The notes below the pieces were generated by a model. The model was given only the letters and a program-made list of their open reading frames with translations, did no database searches and was not told where the DNA came from. DNA of 64,000 nucleotides, from the NCBI RefSeq assembly GCF_024166365.1, contig NC_064830.1, positions 88,096,721 to 88,160,720 of the forward strand, given 5' to 3'. This document shows positions 21,227-32,254 of this stretch, one piece after another; positions within the stretch are counted from its first letter, which is position 1; the number at the start of each line of letters is the position of its first letter. This DNA comes from Elephas maximus indicus. Taxonomy: Eukaryota; Chordata; Mammalia; Proboscidea; Elephantidae. Both the position numbers and the translations under genes were made by a program.

Positions 21227-23005
21227 TTGACCCAGGGAGAGCAGCCGCCAGCCAGCAGAGAGCGGGTCCCCACCTCCTGCCAGGGCTCTGCCCCTGGCTT
21301 CCCACAACCAGTGTCCCCTGTCCACAGTCCTCAGTGTGGGCCAGCCCGGACCCTGGGGCTGGAAGAGAACCACTGCAGGGAAAAGGAACTTGGGGAATGG
21401 GAAGCCTGGGAGATATAGGCGTTACAGGCAGGAGGAAGCAGGCTGCCGCTGCAGGCCTTGATGTGGCCTTTGGGCTTCCCCTGCAGTTCTGAGGCCAGTG
21501 GCAGGAGCCCAGGGGCACTTCCCTTGGTACCTCTGCTACAAAACCCAGCAAATCAGGGCCCATGTCCTCTCAGGTCTGCCCTGTGATACCTGGACTGGCC
21601 CTGACTTGGACCAGGACAGTGAGGTGGACGGGGAGACCTCCCATCAAGCCTGCTTGGGGCCCAGCTCATGGCTTAATCTGAAAAACCAGTCAATACCAGC
21701 ATTGTGTGAGGAGCGTTGGGGGAGGCCCTGCCGCAGGCCCCACACACACTGTCTGCACATCTCTGCCTCGTTAGGGGGCCAACACAGCTGGCTGTGAAGG
21801 TGGGATTGTTTCCTGGCCCTCGAATTTCTGGTCAGGACTGCCACAACCCCCTCACTCATTCTGGGCCCTGCCCAGGCCCAGTCAAGAAAGACGGGCCCCT
21901 CAGGGAGCTGGGTGTGTAGGTCACTGTCCTCTGGTCAGAACTGACAAGGGCTGGCCCAGGGCTGTGTCCCGCTGAGGAAAGGAGTGAGCTGTGCCCACTA
22001 GGTCCCTCTGACATGCCAAGGGCATTTCTACAGTGCTGCAGGCCCAGAAAGCATGGCGGGCAGGTGGGCAAGCAGCTTCACAGCCCAGAGGGTGGCAGAA
22101 TCCACCAGATGCACAGACCTGGGCACAGGGTGAGGCAGAGGAAGTGGACTGTGGCCGCACCAGAACCTCACCCCGGGCCAAAGAGGCACACCTCCTTGTT
22201 CCCTTACTCCGTGCCCTTGCCATCTTGCTCAGGATCTGCTCTCAGGCTTTCGGGCTTGCTTTCTGCCTCGGCCCCGGTGCCCCACTCCTCCCTCTTCCAG
22301 CCCCTTCCCAGCAAGTTGGAAATGTGCCTTGCACCCACAGCCGCAAGGAGCCCAGAATGCATCTATTTCCATCTATGTAACAAGCTTGGATCAGGGACCT
22401 AATTGGTTTCCCAGTGGTGGGTAATTTCTCGTTCCAAATATTAATCCGTTGTTTTCCTGGCACCCAGCCCAGCCCGCCGCGATACTGTACTCTTAAGTAC
22501 GTTCCTATGCAACTGAGAGCCCGAGCAAATACTTTATGAGCTTTGCAGCTTGGGCGGGAGCAACTATGCAAATGCGCTTTTCATTTGGAGCTTGGGGCTG
22601 ATGCAAAGATAAGGAATTGTTTCTCCGGAGCAGATCCATCATTCCCATGGCTTCCAAGCCCCCAGCTTCTCTGCTCACCTCCCAGATGTGGCGGGCATCT
22701 CCTGGACCACTTCCCAGGGAAGTCTCTGCCGATCAAGCCAGCTCTTAGTGACCAAAGCCAGTGCTGTTGCTTTAAAAGAATCCAGCTTTCCATTCCTGCC
22801 CAAGGCATCAGTAGGGTCAGATTTGTCAGGGAGATTGCACAAATACTACACACACTCGCTCCCAGAATCTGAGCTGATGTTTATAATAATTGTATGTACC
22901 ATGCAATTTAGGAGGGAAAAGAGGTTGTACAGGCATTCACTCTAAAATAAATTTCTATTTTTTTCTCTTGCAAAATCAATAAAAGATGTTATTAAGAATA
23001 CAGTC
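21227..23005 (+). other. KATNIP: KATNIP 3' untranslated region with two poly(A) signals
   Basis: From the stop codon to just past two AATAAA hexamers at 22946-22951 and 22978-22983. The stretch has no coding block and becomes A/T-richer towards its end. The exact cleavage site is inferred, 10-25 bases after the second signal. Confidence 0.75.
22946..22983 (+). terminator. KATNIP: Tandem poly(A) signals of KATNIP
   Basis: Two AATAAA hexamers 32 bases apart (22946 and 22978), the first clear ones downstream of the stop in the sense direction. An antisense MIR begins about 210 bases further on. Confidence 0.75.
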
Positions 23006-23189
23006 TGCTGCACTAGATTTGGGGTCAGAAGGGAGGGAGCCCTTGCTGCCTGCAAAAACTGAATCAGAGATCACTTGCTGCTTGCTGAGGGGCCCGGGCA
23101 AGCCCGCTCTGATCCCTCCTTTCCCCTCTGCAAATGGGGTTATGACTAGACCTGCCTCCTTGGCGAGTTGTCGTGCTGTGTCAGACAGA

Positions 23190-23390
23190 TAATAATAGCC
23201 AGTCCTCAGGGAGAGGTCGTGACGCGCCTGGCACTGTTTCAAGCACTGACCCACTGAATCCACTTAACAACCATATGAGGTAGGCACTATTATTTTCCAC
23301 ATTTTACAGATAAGGGAGCTGAGGCACAGGGAGGTTGAGGAACTTGCCTAAAATCACACAGCTCTGGAACGTTTTAGTCAAGGCATAAAT
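23190..23390 (-). repeat. MIR SINE downstream of KATNIP
   Basis: Antisense MIR: CGCCTGGCACTGTTTCAAGC, CATTTTACAGATAAGGGAGCTGAGG, CTAAAATCACACAGCTC. Confidence 0.75.
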
Positions 23391-23394
23391 CCTG

Positions 23395-24165
23395 GGAGAG
23401 CCCGGGGAGGACACAACCCTATGGGCTTTGGCCCTGGAGTTTCCCAGATGCCTGTTCCCCACGTCCCTTTGTCCTCCAAGGTGCTCATTGGCATCTCTTG
23501 GCTTCTGGACAAAGCAGCCCCTGGGGGTGGGGCAGGGGGTAGGGGGGAGGTGAGCTGCAGCTCAGGTGTAAGCCAAGCCTTAGCATTCTGGCTCGATCAG
23601 AAGGCCCTTTTGAAAACCCCCACCCTCCAGTTGTGCAGTGAGAAGGGCAGGGAGCCAGGTGCCCACCCAGAGAGGCCCAGCCTGGTATTCAGGAAATAGC
23701 CTCTGGGCTGCCTGCTACCCTGAGTTCCCACAAGACAAGAGGACCCTGCTCTATGCCCCCACCCCCTGCTCTGGTAATGCGGAGCCATCCCCCTAGCCCC
23801 TGCAGCCTGGAGCCCTCATGGGCAGGTAAGCCCTTCCAGCTTTGCAGCTGGTGTCACGGAGGCAGGTGGGTGTCCTGATGTCTTGACCTTGATAAGCCTT
23901 TCCAGCCACCAGCCAGAGCCTTGGGCCTGGGCTCCCATTATTCAGGAGCCCTAAGCTTAGTGCTCACAGGGACCGGGCAAGTAATGTCAGCGAGTAAAGC
24001 TGGCCTTGGAGAACTGGAGCCAGCGGGGCAGCACAGGCCCCATCTAAGGGGACAGCTGCAGCTCAGCTCCAGTGGCCCTAAGATGCCAGGTCTGCAAGAT
24101 TTTTCACAGAAGACAGAAGCTAGGAGATCTGTTTTCTAGTGTGAAATCTAACTTTTAACTGTTGG
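23395..24165. other. Intergenic, nothing recognised
   Basis: Unique-looking G/C-rich sequence; no coding, repeat or RNA signature. Confidence 0.5.
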
Positions 24166-24169
24166 CTCA

Positions 24170-24366
24170 ACCAAACCCATCACCATCAAGTCGACTCCAG
24201 CTCATAGCAACCCTATAGGACAGAATAGAACTGCTCCCGTAGGGCTTCCAAGGCTGTAGTCTTACGGAAGTCGACTGCCACATGTTTCTCCCACAGAGCA
24301 GCTGCTGGGTTTGAACCACCGACCTTTCACTTAGCAGCCAAGTGCTTAACCACTGCGCCACCAAAT
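24170..24366 (-). repeat. AfroSINE, long variant, antisense
   Basis: Read forward it shows the tail first (ACCAAACCCATCACCATCAAGTCGAC), then the AAGTCGACTGCCACATGTTTCTCCC variant block, and the head GTGCTTAACCACTGCGCCACC last. Confidence 0.92.
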
Positions 24367-24451
24367 AAAATCTATCTGCATGCAGGCTTTGGCCAGTTTG
24401 CAAGTCTGGCCATAACCAACCCTCCACCCCAGTTCCCCACCCCCGCCAGCT

Positions 24452-24768
24452 TCAGCCAGAAGAACAAACAAATCTGTCTTGGAAGTACAGCCAGAATGCT
24501 CCTTAGAAGCAAGGGTGGTGAGATTTCATCTCACATACTTTGGACATATTATCAGGAGGGACCAGTCCCTGGAAAAGGACATCATGCTTGGTAGAGGGTC
24601 AGCGAAAAAGAGGAAGACCCTCAACGAGATAAATTGACACAGTGGCTGCAACAAAGGCTCGAGCATAACGATTGTGAGGATGACGTGGGACCGGGCCATG
24701 TTTTGTTCTGTTGTACATGAGTTCCCCAAGTGTAGGTACTGACCTGACAGCTTCTAACAACAACAACC
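24452..24768 (+). mobile_element. RTE LINE 3' end (5'-truncated)
   Basis: It contains the end of a decayed RTE reverse-transcriptase frame (ACAAATCTGTCTTGGAAG, CTCCTTAGAAGCAAGGGTGG, CATACTTTGGACATATTATC, GGAAGACCCTCAACGAGAT) and the 3' tail with GTTCTGTTGTACATGAG and (AAC)n at 24757-24768. RTE elements of this type are the presumed drivers of AfroSINEs. Confidence 0.8.
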
Positions 24769-25078
24769 AGCCTCAGCAGTGAATACCAACGCCACCCCGC
24801 AACCCAGGCTCTGAGTCTACCCTCTCCCTTCCTGCCCGCCCTGGCTACAGTCCCCAACTACCAGCTAGGGCTGGTCCCTTGGTACTCCCCTTCCCTCTCC
24901 TGGAAGAGAAAAGGAGGGAGGGAGTCATAGATGACCCCTGAACCCCCACCCATCTGTCCTGCTATGGGCAGAAAGGCAGGTGGCCCTTCTGCATCCTGGG
25001 GTGAACAGTGGCATTCCCCTCTCCACCTTCTGCTTCCGTTTCTGCACTCCACCATCCCCCAGAGGGCACACATACAAA

Positions 25079-25297
25079 AAAACCAAACCCACTGCCGTTG
25101 AATGGATTCCGACTCACAGTGATCCTATAGGACGGAGTAGAACTGTCCCATAGGGTTTGTATAGGGTTGCTATGAGTTGGAATCCACTCAATGACAATGA
25201 GTTTTTTAATAGGGTTTCGAAGGAGCAGCTGGTGGATTCGAACTGCTGACCTTTATGGTTAGCAGCCAGGCTCTTCACCACTGCGCCACCAGGGTTT
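25079..25297 (-). repeat. AfroSINE, antisense, with an inverted tail segment inside
   Basis: The outer copy reads antisense from CCAAACCCACTGCCGTTGAATGG to CTTCACCACTGCGCCACCAGGG. In the middle, about 25151-25206, there is a piece in the opposite sense: TATAGGGTTGCTATGAGTTGGAATCCACTCAATGACAATGAGTTTT. The element is thus a composite. Confidence 0.88.
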
Positions 25298-26390
25298 TGC
25301 ACACTGGGGTGTAAATCGCCCAAGGCTGCAGCTGCCAGGGGTCTGGGGGCTGGTCGGCACCCAGGCACGGATTACTAGAAATGAACCCTTGTCACAGCTG
25401 ACAAGAAGGCTAAGGAAGAGCAGGGGCGGGCTCCCGGAGGATCTCCCCCCAGACCCCAGGGCTCTTCCCTCTTTATCCAGCATGGGAGGGATGGCTTCCC
25501 TTTATTCAAGGTTGGCTGGTTTGCTCCAGCATAGGCACCACTACCTCAGAGGGTCCCCAGAGCCTGCCCCACCCCAAGGACATTTGCTGAGATGCTCTGG
25601 TCCATCCTCAGGCCTCACCTCCAGCCCCGTTTGAGGCCCCAGCCCCTGCCTGGCCTCTGGGGGAAATAGCAGATCACAGTCAGGTGGCTCAGTCTACTCA
25701 GGTTAGGCTGGCTGTGTTGGTCTAGACAATTTTAAATTTTAAAAATTAGTTGCTTTAGTTTAAATATCAGATTTCACATTAAAATTCAGATTGCTTCCTT
25801 CTCTGGGAAAATGGGGAAGATTTGGCCACTCTGGTTGCACATTCCTGAATGTCACCCAGAGCCTGGGCAGGTGCTCTCCAGATTGCCACAGTCCTCAGCA
25901 TTCCCTTTTGTCTCCCACTAAGCCTGCGTCCCTCACTTACTTTACCTTCACAGTCCCACGGGCATCTGAGTTTGCAGCCCCGGAGATAGAGACAGGCAAC
26001 AAGTGCAGAGGAGCAGGATGGGTGTGGTGACCTGTGGGACCCCTCAGAACCAGGCCACTGCTGCCTGGGTACGAAGACAGCTCTCCCAGGCCCTGGGATA
26101 CAAGCCTCTGACATCCAGTCAGCCAACAGAGCGATGAGGAGGGAAAAGGAAGCAGGAGGGGACTGTGGAGACAAGAAGGGGCCAGACTCCATCCAGCAAG
26201 TCCTCCTGGGTTCCCATGTGCCCGTGGGGGTGTCTCCTGTGTGGACACGTCCCTGGATCTCCATGTGTTGTGTAGCTACATCCCCTGTCTACATTCTGGA
26301 GCCGTCAATTTCTAGTTTCCTTCTGGGAAACTTCTCCCCCTACAGCCCTGGCAGGAGGGACAGCATTTGGCAACCTTATTCTGTAATAAC
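25298..26390. other. Intergenic, nothing recognised
   Basis: No coding block or confident repeat. A short AT-rich patch sits at 25725-25790. Confidence 0.45.
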
Positions 26391-26394
26391 AACA

Positions 26395-26590
26395 AAAATA
26401 ACAGCCAGCACATATGAAGGTCCCGCCTTGTGCTTTATGGGTTTTGTCCCTGAAGGTGCAGGTACCCCCCCACCCCCGCATACTGGAGGAGAGGGGCAGT
26501 GGCCTGGGTTCCCAGCTGTGTGGCTGGGCGAGTGACTTGACATCACAGTACTCAGCTTCCTTACCCGGAAGCCAGGGCAGCCGACAGCAG
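26395..26590 (-). repeat. MIR fragment, diverged
   Basis: Antisense MIR start: ATAACAGCCAGCACATATGAAGG. Confidence 0.4.
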
Positions 26591-26597
26591 GGCCTGC

Positions 26598-26622
26598 TGG
26601 GGGCGGGGGCGGGGGGAGGGGG
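26598..26622 (+). other. G-quadruplex-capable tract
   Basis: Four runs of five or more G separated by single bases (GGGGGCGGGGGCGGGGGGA, then GGGGG). Confidence 0.75.
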
Positions 26623-27919
26623 CAGTGAGCTCTGCCCTTAGAGCAGCCCCTGAGGGGAGACCACTCGGGAAGTTTTACGATGACCCTCTTTACAGCTGCA
26701 TAAACAAAAGCTTTGGTAGCAAGAGATTTGAATCTGGGGCTTTGGGGTGGAGGTTTGGCTCCAGCTCCAGGCCCTTCACCTGAACAGTATCACACCAGCT
26801 CCCTCCAGCCCCTCTAGGATCTCAGGACACCTGCCCAGCCTCTGCTGATTAGTCCATGATGAGCCCGCCTGCCCTCAGAGCAACCAACCCTCTGCTGAGC
26901 CACAGGGTCCATGTCTGGCCCCACTCCTATCAGCTCTCGCCCCTGCTCTGATGATTTACTGCTGTCCCCTGCCTCAGTTGGTCTCCCGTCTGGTCCATCC
27001 CTTGCCTCCTCTCTAACCCACTCTACCTGTGCTCCTCAGAACACACCCCCTGGTAGTTGTGGGGGAGGGCCAGAGGGATGGGGAGACACACATGGGTCAC
27101 AGGCTTCGGGGGTGTGTGCCAACTCATCAGCTTAGCCTCACGCCACAAGCTGTACATAAAGCCCCTTGCTGCTCCCCCAGAGCCCCAGGCCCCTCACTCT
27201 CTGGTGTCCCCTCTCCCCCCCGCTTACCCCCATGCCCCCCCCAAGTCCTGGCAGCTGCCCACTCCCACGCTTCCTGCCATCAGCCCTGCCCCCGGCCTCC
27301 CCCAGAACTGAAATGAGGCCCAGGATGAAATGAGGCCCAGGAAGCAGTTACGGGAAGCAGGGGCAGGGTAGAAGAGGTCCATGCAGTAAATCCCCTCACT
27401 GAGGAGATTGGTTCCTCCTGATGACTGATGATCCATCAGCAGGGCCCAGTCGGTCCTCAATCCCGCAGACAGCCCAGGCCCCGCAGGCAGGGCAGCTGTA
27501 CAGTGGTGCCATTTGTATGCTGCCCCAAGCCCCCCAGGAAGGGGCAAGGGGAACTGGGCTCCAGCTGCATCTTCTTTGGTTTTAATTCACCCACAGAGGG
27601 GGCACCTCTTCCTGATTTCCGCCAAGGTGCCATATGGCCTCCAGTCTCCCTGCCTGCACGTCATCAAAGCCCCATGCAGGAGCCCAAACAGGAGAAAGGG
27701 CAGCCCAGCTGGGGCATCCCGTGCTCCCCTCGCCACCCGCCTCCAACTCCACTGGCTCCACTGCTCAGCTGTCCCCTTCTCTCCATCCCCAGGGCTACTG
27801 TGGCCTCAGCCACCACCATTTTCCACCAAGACCCCTCTTCTCCCTGCCAAGACCCCCCTTCTTCCCTCTCCACCCCCATCTCCCAGGCCTTCCCCACACA
27901 CAGCCAGAAAGAACTTTCC
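26623..27919. other. Intergenic, C-rich, nothing recognised
   Basis: C/T-rich sequence with long chance open frames. 27305-27345 carries a short duplicated phrase (GAAATGAGGCCCAGGA twice). Confidence 0.45.
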
Positions 27920-28370
27920 CAAATGCAGATACAGTCATGTCTGCCTCTGAAAACCTTCCTGTCAATGGCTCCTATCAAGATAAAGTCCATGACCCCTAAG
28001 GCAGCAGACCCCAGGCCCCCTGAGATCCATGCACTCCATCCTGTTTCTCTCTGCCACATACAACCACGGGACCTTTGCACATGCTGTTCCCTCTGCCCAT
28101 GTTTTACCTGGCCGTTTCCTCATCCTCCAGTTCCGGCTGCGAGGTCCCTTCCTCTGCACAGCCCTCTTTGACCCCTCTGGTCTAAATCAGGTCCTTCCTT
28201 GGTTCACCTACATAGCACTTCTCATAGTTTGAAGTAATCTCTCCTCCACTGGAGTGTACACTGCGTGAGGGCAAAAACAGTGTCTTTCTTGATCACCGAG
28301 GCAGCTCCAGAGCATAGCTCAGTCCCCAGCACATGTAAGTCCCTCAGAAAATACTTCTTGGGTGAATGAA
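27920..28370 (+). repeat. L2 3' end, long sense copy
   Basis: Sense L2: CTATCAAGATAAAGTCCATGACCCC, GGGACCTTTGCACATGCTGTTCCC, GTGAGGGCAAAAACAGTG and the end GTCCCCAGCACATG...TGGGTGAATGAA. Confidence 0.75.
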
Positions 28371-28374
28371 GCCC

Positions 28375-28440
28375 ACAGCAGGCATGTGGTAGTGTCAGGA
28401 TTTGAACCCAGGCCTGTCTGACTCCATGGCCCCAGGTACT
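28375..28440 (-). repeat. MIR fragment
   Basis: GTCAGGATTTGAACCCAGGCCTGTCTGACTCC is the antisense MIR 5' part. Confidence 0.55.
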
Positions 28441-28859
28441 TTCCTCCGTCTTTATTTCCTCCTAAGCAAGAGAGGTCGGCCCCCTGGCAACAGTCACCCT
28501 TCCCAGGAGATGAGGCTCCCCCAGCACAGCTTGTCCTCAGGCCTGGCTGCCGCAGACGAATGCCCATGAATCAAGTTGACATTTCCATTACCAGAGGGAG
28601 ACGAGTGTGTGGCCGGGATGGGCTGGCTCTGGTGGGGGCCGCAGGATGAGTGCTCATCACAGCCAACACCATGGAGGGACGTCACCCAGTTACTTACTGA
28701 GGTCTGGGCCTACCCGCCAGCCAAGGACTCTGGCCCCAAGGGTCTTCTGGACATGGAGACAGAGGGAGTGACGTGGGCCAACGAGGGCACAACCCACATC
28801 AGTGTACAAAGCTTATGCAAACACAGATGAGTGTCCAGGGCTGGGACATGTGCTGTGGG

Positions 28860-29120
28860 GACTTTTGCTCAGCATCCACGCCTGCGTGGTATGTGTGTGC
28901 AAGGCCAGCACACAGGCATATAAAGCCAGCATGCATGCACACGTCCAGGGCCATGTGTGTACAAGGAGGCTCACGTGTGCTGTGAGGCTAACCTGAGCAT
29001 GTGGAGTAAATACGTGCATGTCCAGGGCCAGGCATGGGTGAGTGCACAGTGTATCCAGGTGAGCACATATGTATGCATAAAGTGCTAACTCATACATGTA
29101 CAATGTCAGCGTGTATGTGT
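28860..29120. repeat. Degenerate TG/CA-rich satellite
   Basis: Loose repeats around GTGTGC, GCATGCATGCACACGTCC and CGTGCATGTCC; TCCAGGGCCA recurs near 28945 and 29010. Confidence 0.5.
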
Positions 29121-30039
29121 GGACAGGCTCTGTACTTAGGGGTCAGGTAAGCCTCTGGTGTTCTTGGTAAAGATGGCATGTACCCACAAGCTCAGGACTC
29201 ACGGAGACAGGGATGCTGGATGGGGTGCCCAAGGCAGAACAAAGATGCTGATTGACTGTGGGTCTGGCCAGTCAATGGACAGGTGTCGAGACTTGCAGCC
29301 ACGTCTGCAAGTGAGCAGAAGATGGCCAGTCAACACGGGGGCTAGTGAGCCAAGAAAGCTGTTTTGGCCAAGTGGCAGATGGGGCCCCCTCCTTGCCTAC
29401 CCAGGGCCCGGTGGGCTCAGCCGGCATCCCCCTGCCTCCCCACCAGGCAATGTCATCTACAGGTGAGGACTCCCTCCTCCCAAACTCAGGCAGACAGTGC
29501 AGTTTGCTCCCTGCCTGAAGACAGCCGTCATAATCACTCTCGGTCACCCTGTTAGGATACTCACCCGGCCCCCGGAAGTGCTTTCTGGTATCTAACCAGC
29601 AGCCTTTTTGCTGCAGGCTCCATGGGATTGGGAGACGCCTGGTTCTCAGCCCCTGCCTACCAGGTGGGAACAGGGGAACTTGAAGCTGGAGTGATCCCGT
29701 GGGCAGGGTGAAAATGACACTTTCTTGAGCATCACATACCATCATCACATTCTACTTGCACAATTATTTATTTAATGTTTTCCTTTAAGCCGACTCTCTT
29801 TATTTCAATGCCTATTTTCATTTCATCCTAAGCAATAACGTCTGTGAGATCCTGGCACTGATGTGCCCATTATACATTTTTTTCTAATACACGTTTACAT
29901 AGACACAACTATTAAAATAGATTAAATTTTTGCCCGGGTGCCAACTGAAACCATCTCCTGGACCTCCACACACCAACTTCAGAAAGACCCCAGTAAGAAG
30001 AAAAAGCTCCCAAGATGCCTGGCGCCCAGGGCCAGATTC
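29121..30039. other. Intergenic or GSG1L 3' UTR, nothing firm
   Basis: 29755-29810 is AT-rich with several AATAAA hexamers on the minus strand (29765 and 29799 areas), so a long GSG1L 3' UTR could end here. No other feature seen. Confidence 0.4.
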
Positions 30040-30215
30040 CTGTCTGACCCTGTCCCTCTCCAGCCCCGTATCTGCTATGGTTCCCTTTCTCCCAGAGGCC
30101 AAAGCCAAACTCCTTGTCCTGGCATTCAAGGCCTTTGTCACTTGGCCCCATTCTCTCTTCCAGACCCACTTCCTCTTCCACACAGGAGGTTCTCAGTATT
30201 TACTGAATGAATAAA
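30040..30215 (+). repeat. L2 fragment
   Basis: Sense L2: TCCTTGTCCTGGCATTCAAGGCC, then a TTTACTGAATGAATAAAAAATGAA end. Confidence 0.6.
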
Positions 30216-30249
30216 AAATGAATTGAGGAATCACATACTCGATTAATCA

Positions 30250-30281
30250 ATGCATGCATGCATGAATGAATGAATGAATGG
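30250..30281. repeat. Short tetranucleotide repeat
   Basis: (ATGC)n passing into (AATG)n. Confidence 0.85.
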
Positions 30282-30579
30282 GCACACACCTTCACCTGGA
30301 AGCCCCCCAGGCACCTGAGACTCCAGACATGGGCCGTCTCCATCTTCCCCCTGCCCAGCTGCCCAGCCCCTAGCCTGAGAGCCCACCTGCCTCTCCTCCA
30401 CACCAGTCAGTCCCTCCTCACTCACTCCTGAACCTGCCCACATGGTTCCATTCCCTGGGCCCCTTTCCTAGCCAGGCCACTCTTTTCTCTCACTTGGGGT
30501 GCAGTAAGGATGGAGAAGGGGGTGCTGCCTCCCTACATGTACACTCTGCCAGCCACTGCAGTGATCTGCCTAAGTGGCC

Positions 30580-30950
30580 AACCTGGCCACACCCCTGCTC
30601 TGCTGACATGCATCTGCTGCTGCTGCCCCTGGATAAAGTCTAAGTTTCCCAAAGAGGCTTCCGAGTCCCTTCCCAGCAACTCCACCGCCCTCTGCAGCCT
30701 TATTCCTCACCTCCCACCCCCTGCCCCACCCTTCCTTCTCCCCATACCTGCCATCCGGACTATTTTAAAGCTCCTATAATGTCCTGAACTTCTTTCCCCC
30801 TCTACACCCTTGCCTGTGTGACACCTAGACAACCTCCATGTCTCAGCTTAAGTGTCATTTCCCAAAGAAGCCTCCCCTAGCCCCCCTACCCTAACCTTTG
30901 CTGATGCTTCTTTTGGGCTCCTGCAGCCCCGACTTCCGCTCCTCATCACA
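30580..30950 (+). repeat. L2 copy, 5' half, split by a MIR
   Basis: GATAAAGTCTAAGTTTCCC, TTCCTTCTCCCC, CTCAGCTTAAGTGTCATTTCCC are L2. The L2 3' end resumes at 31206-31370 after a MIR. Confidence 0.6.
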
Positions 30951-30954
30951 ACAG

Positions 30955-31205
30955 CAAACACCCACAAAGCACTGACCGTGTACCAGGCTCTTCTAAATGC
31001 TTTGCATATATTCGATCATTTAATTCTCAGCACAACTTTAGGAGGTAGGTATAATGATTTTTTTTATAATGATTAGCCCCATTTAATGGATGAGGAAACT
31101 GAGGCACAGAGAGGTCAAGTAACTTGCCCAGAGTCACAAGTAGAGGAGCTGGAATCTGAACTCAAGCAGTCTGTTCCCAGAGCCGTGTACCACACCACTT
31201 CCCAT
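30955..31205 (-). repeat. MIR SINE inserted in L2
   Basis: Near-complete antisense MIR: GTGTACCAGGCTCTTCTAAATGC, GGATGAGGAAACTGAGGCACAGAG, AACTTGCCCAGAGTCACAAG. Confidence 0.8.
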
Positions 31206-31370
31206 GCTGCACTAGAAGTGTCTGTCTAGTGGTCTGCCCTGCTCGTCTGTGAGCTCTGTGAAGACAGACTCCCCCTCTGGATAGTTCAGAATTCTATCTC
31301 AAGTGCCTACCACAGTAGGAGCACGTAGTACGAGCACAATCATTAAACGGGTAGATAGATGAATACCCGG
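31206..31370 (+). repeat. L2 3' end
   Basis: GTCTGTGAGCTCTGTGAAGACAG, then AAGTGCCTACCACAGTAGGAGC. Confidence 0.55.
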
Positions 31371-31444
31371 ATGATGGTTGAATAATAAGAACAAGTGATG
31401 AATGGAAGGATGACTGATGGATGTCTGACACAAGGAAGGGTGAC

Positions 31445-31602
31445 GGATGGATGGATGGATGGATGGATGGATGGATGGATGGATGGATGGATGGATGGAT
31501 GGATGGATGGATGGATGGATGGATGGATGGGTGGGTGGGTGGGTGGGTGGGTGGGTGGGTGGGTGGATGGATGGATGGATGATGATGGATGGATGGATGG
31601 AT
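31445..31602. repeat. Microsatellite (GGAT)n-(GGGT)n-(GGAT)n
   Basis: About 21 GGAT units, then about nine GGGT units (31527-31564), then GGAT again. Looser GAT-rich repeats go on to about 31640. The open frames over it are artefacts. Confidence 0.97.
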
Positions 31603-31739
31603 GACAGATGGATGAGTGGATGATGGATGATAGATTTATGGATGAGTGAAGGAGAAGAAAGTGCTTTGATTGAGGGAAACCTCTAAAAATCTGTCTGGGA
31701 AGATACGATCTCTCTTGGGAAATCATTGAACTCTTTCTT

Positions 31740-31870
31740 GGGAGTCTTGGTTCGAACTCCAGCTCTGTCATTTGCTAGCTCTCTGTGGCCTTAGGCAAGT
31801 TACTTCATCTCTTAGGGCTCCACTTCATTTCTGCAACCCTAAATTCCTCATCTTTATGATAGGGACTGTT
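31740..31870 (+). repeat. MIR fragment
   Basis: Sense MIR: GTTCGAACTCCAGCTCTGTC, GGCCTTAGGCAAGTTACTTC. Confidence 0.65.
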
Positions 31871-32254
31871 TCGCCAGGCACCTAAGCCCTAGGATTTTAT
31901 TTAAAGGTGGCCCAGACACAGGGCAAAGGGTCCCCATGGGGGTCAGGGCATTGCTAAGCTCTCAGGAGAGATGTGGCTTCTCAAACTTCCCAGCTTAGGG
32001 CTTGAGTTTGAGGGCCCATCTCCAGACTACCCACATTTCCTGCTCTCCTCTCCCTGCCCTCTGGAATTCAAGGCAGCCCGTGCCAGCTGGGCTCCATCCT
32101 GCACCTGCCCCCAGGCCCGGCTTTGGCTCTAGGCTCCTGCCTGCCACACCCTCAGTGTCTGCCCCTTAGCTCAGCAAACCTAGGGCTATCTCAAGGAGCT
32201 GGCAGGTGGGGCAACTAGTAGCCCCAAGAGCAACTGGCCTTCACACACAGCTAT

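Noticed and set aside
20985..21563. 192-codon open frame antisense to the last KATNIP exon
   Set aside because: Chance frame in G/C-rich DNA; the plus-strand exon explains the conservation.
27428..28171. 247-codon open frame on the plus strand
   Set aside because: Overlaps an L2 3' end and C-rich sequence; proline/serine-rich, with no conserved motif.
31395..31604. Frames with MDGW or HPSI repeats
   Set aside because: Direct translation of the GGAT/GGGT microsatellite.
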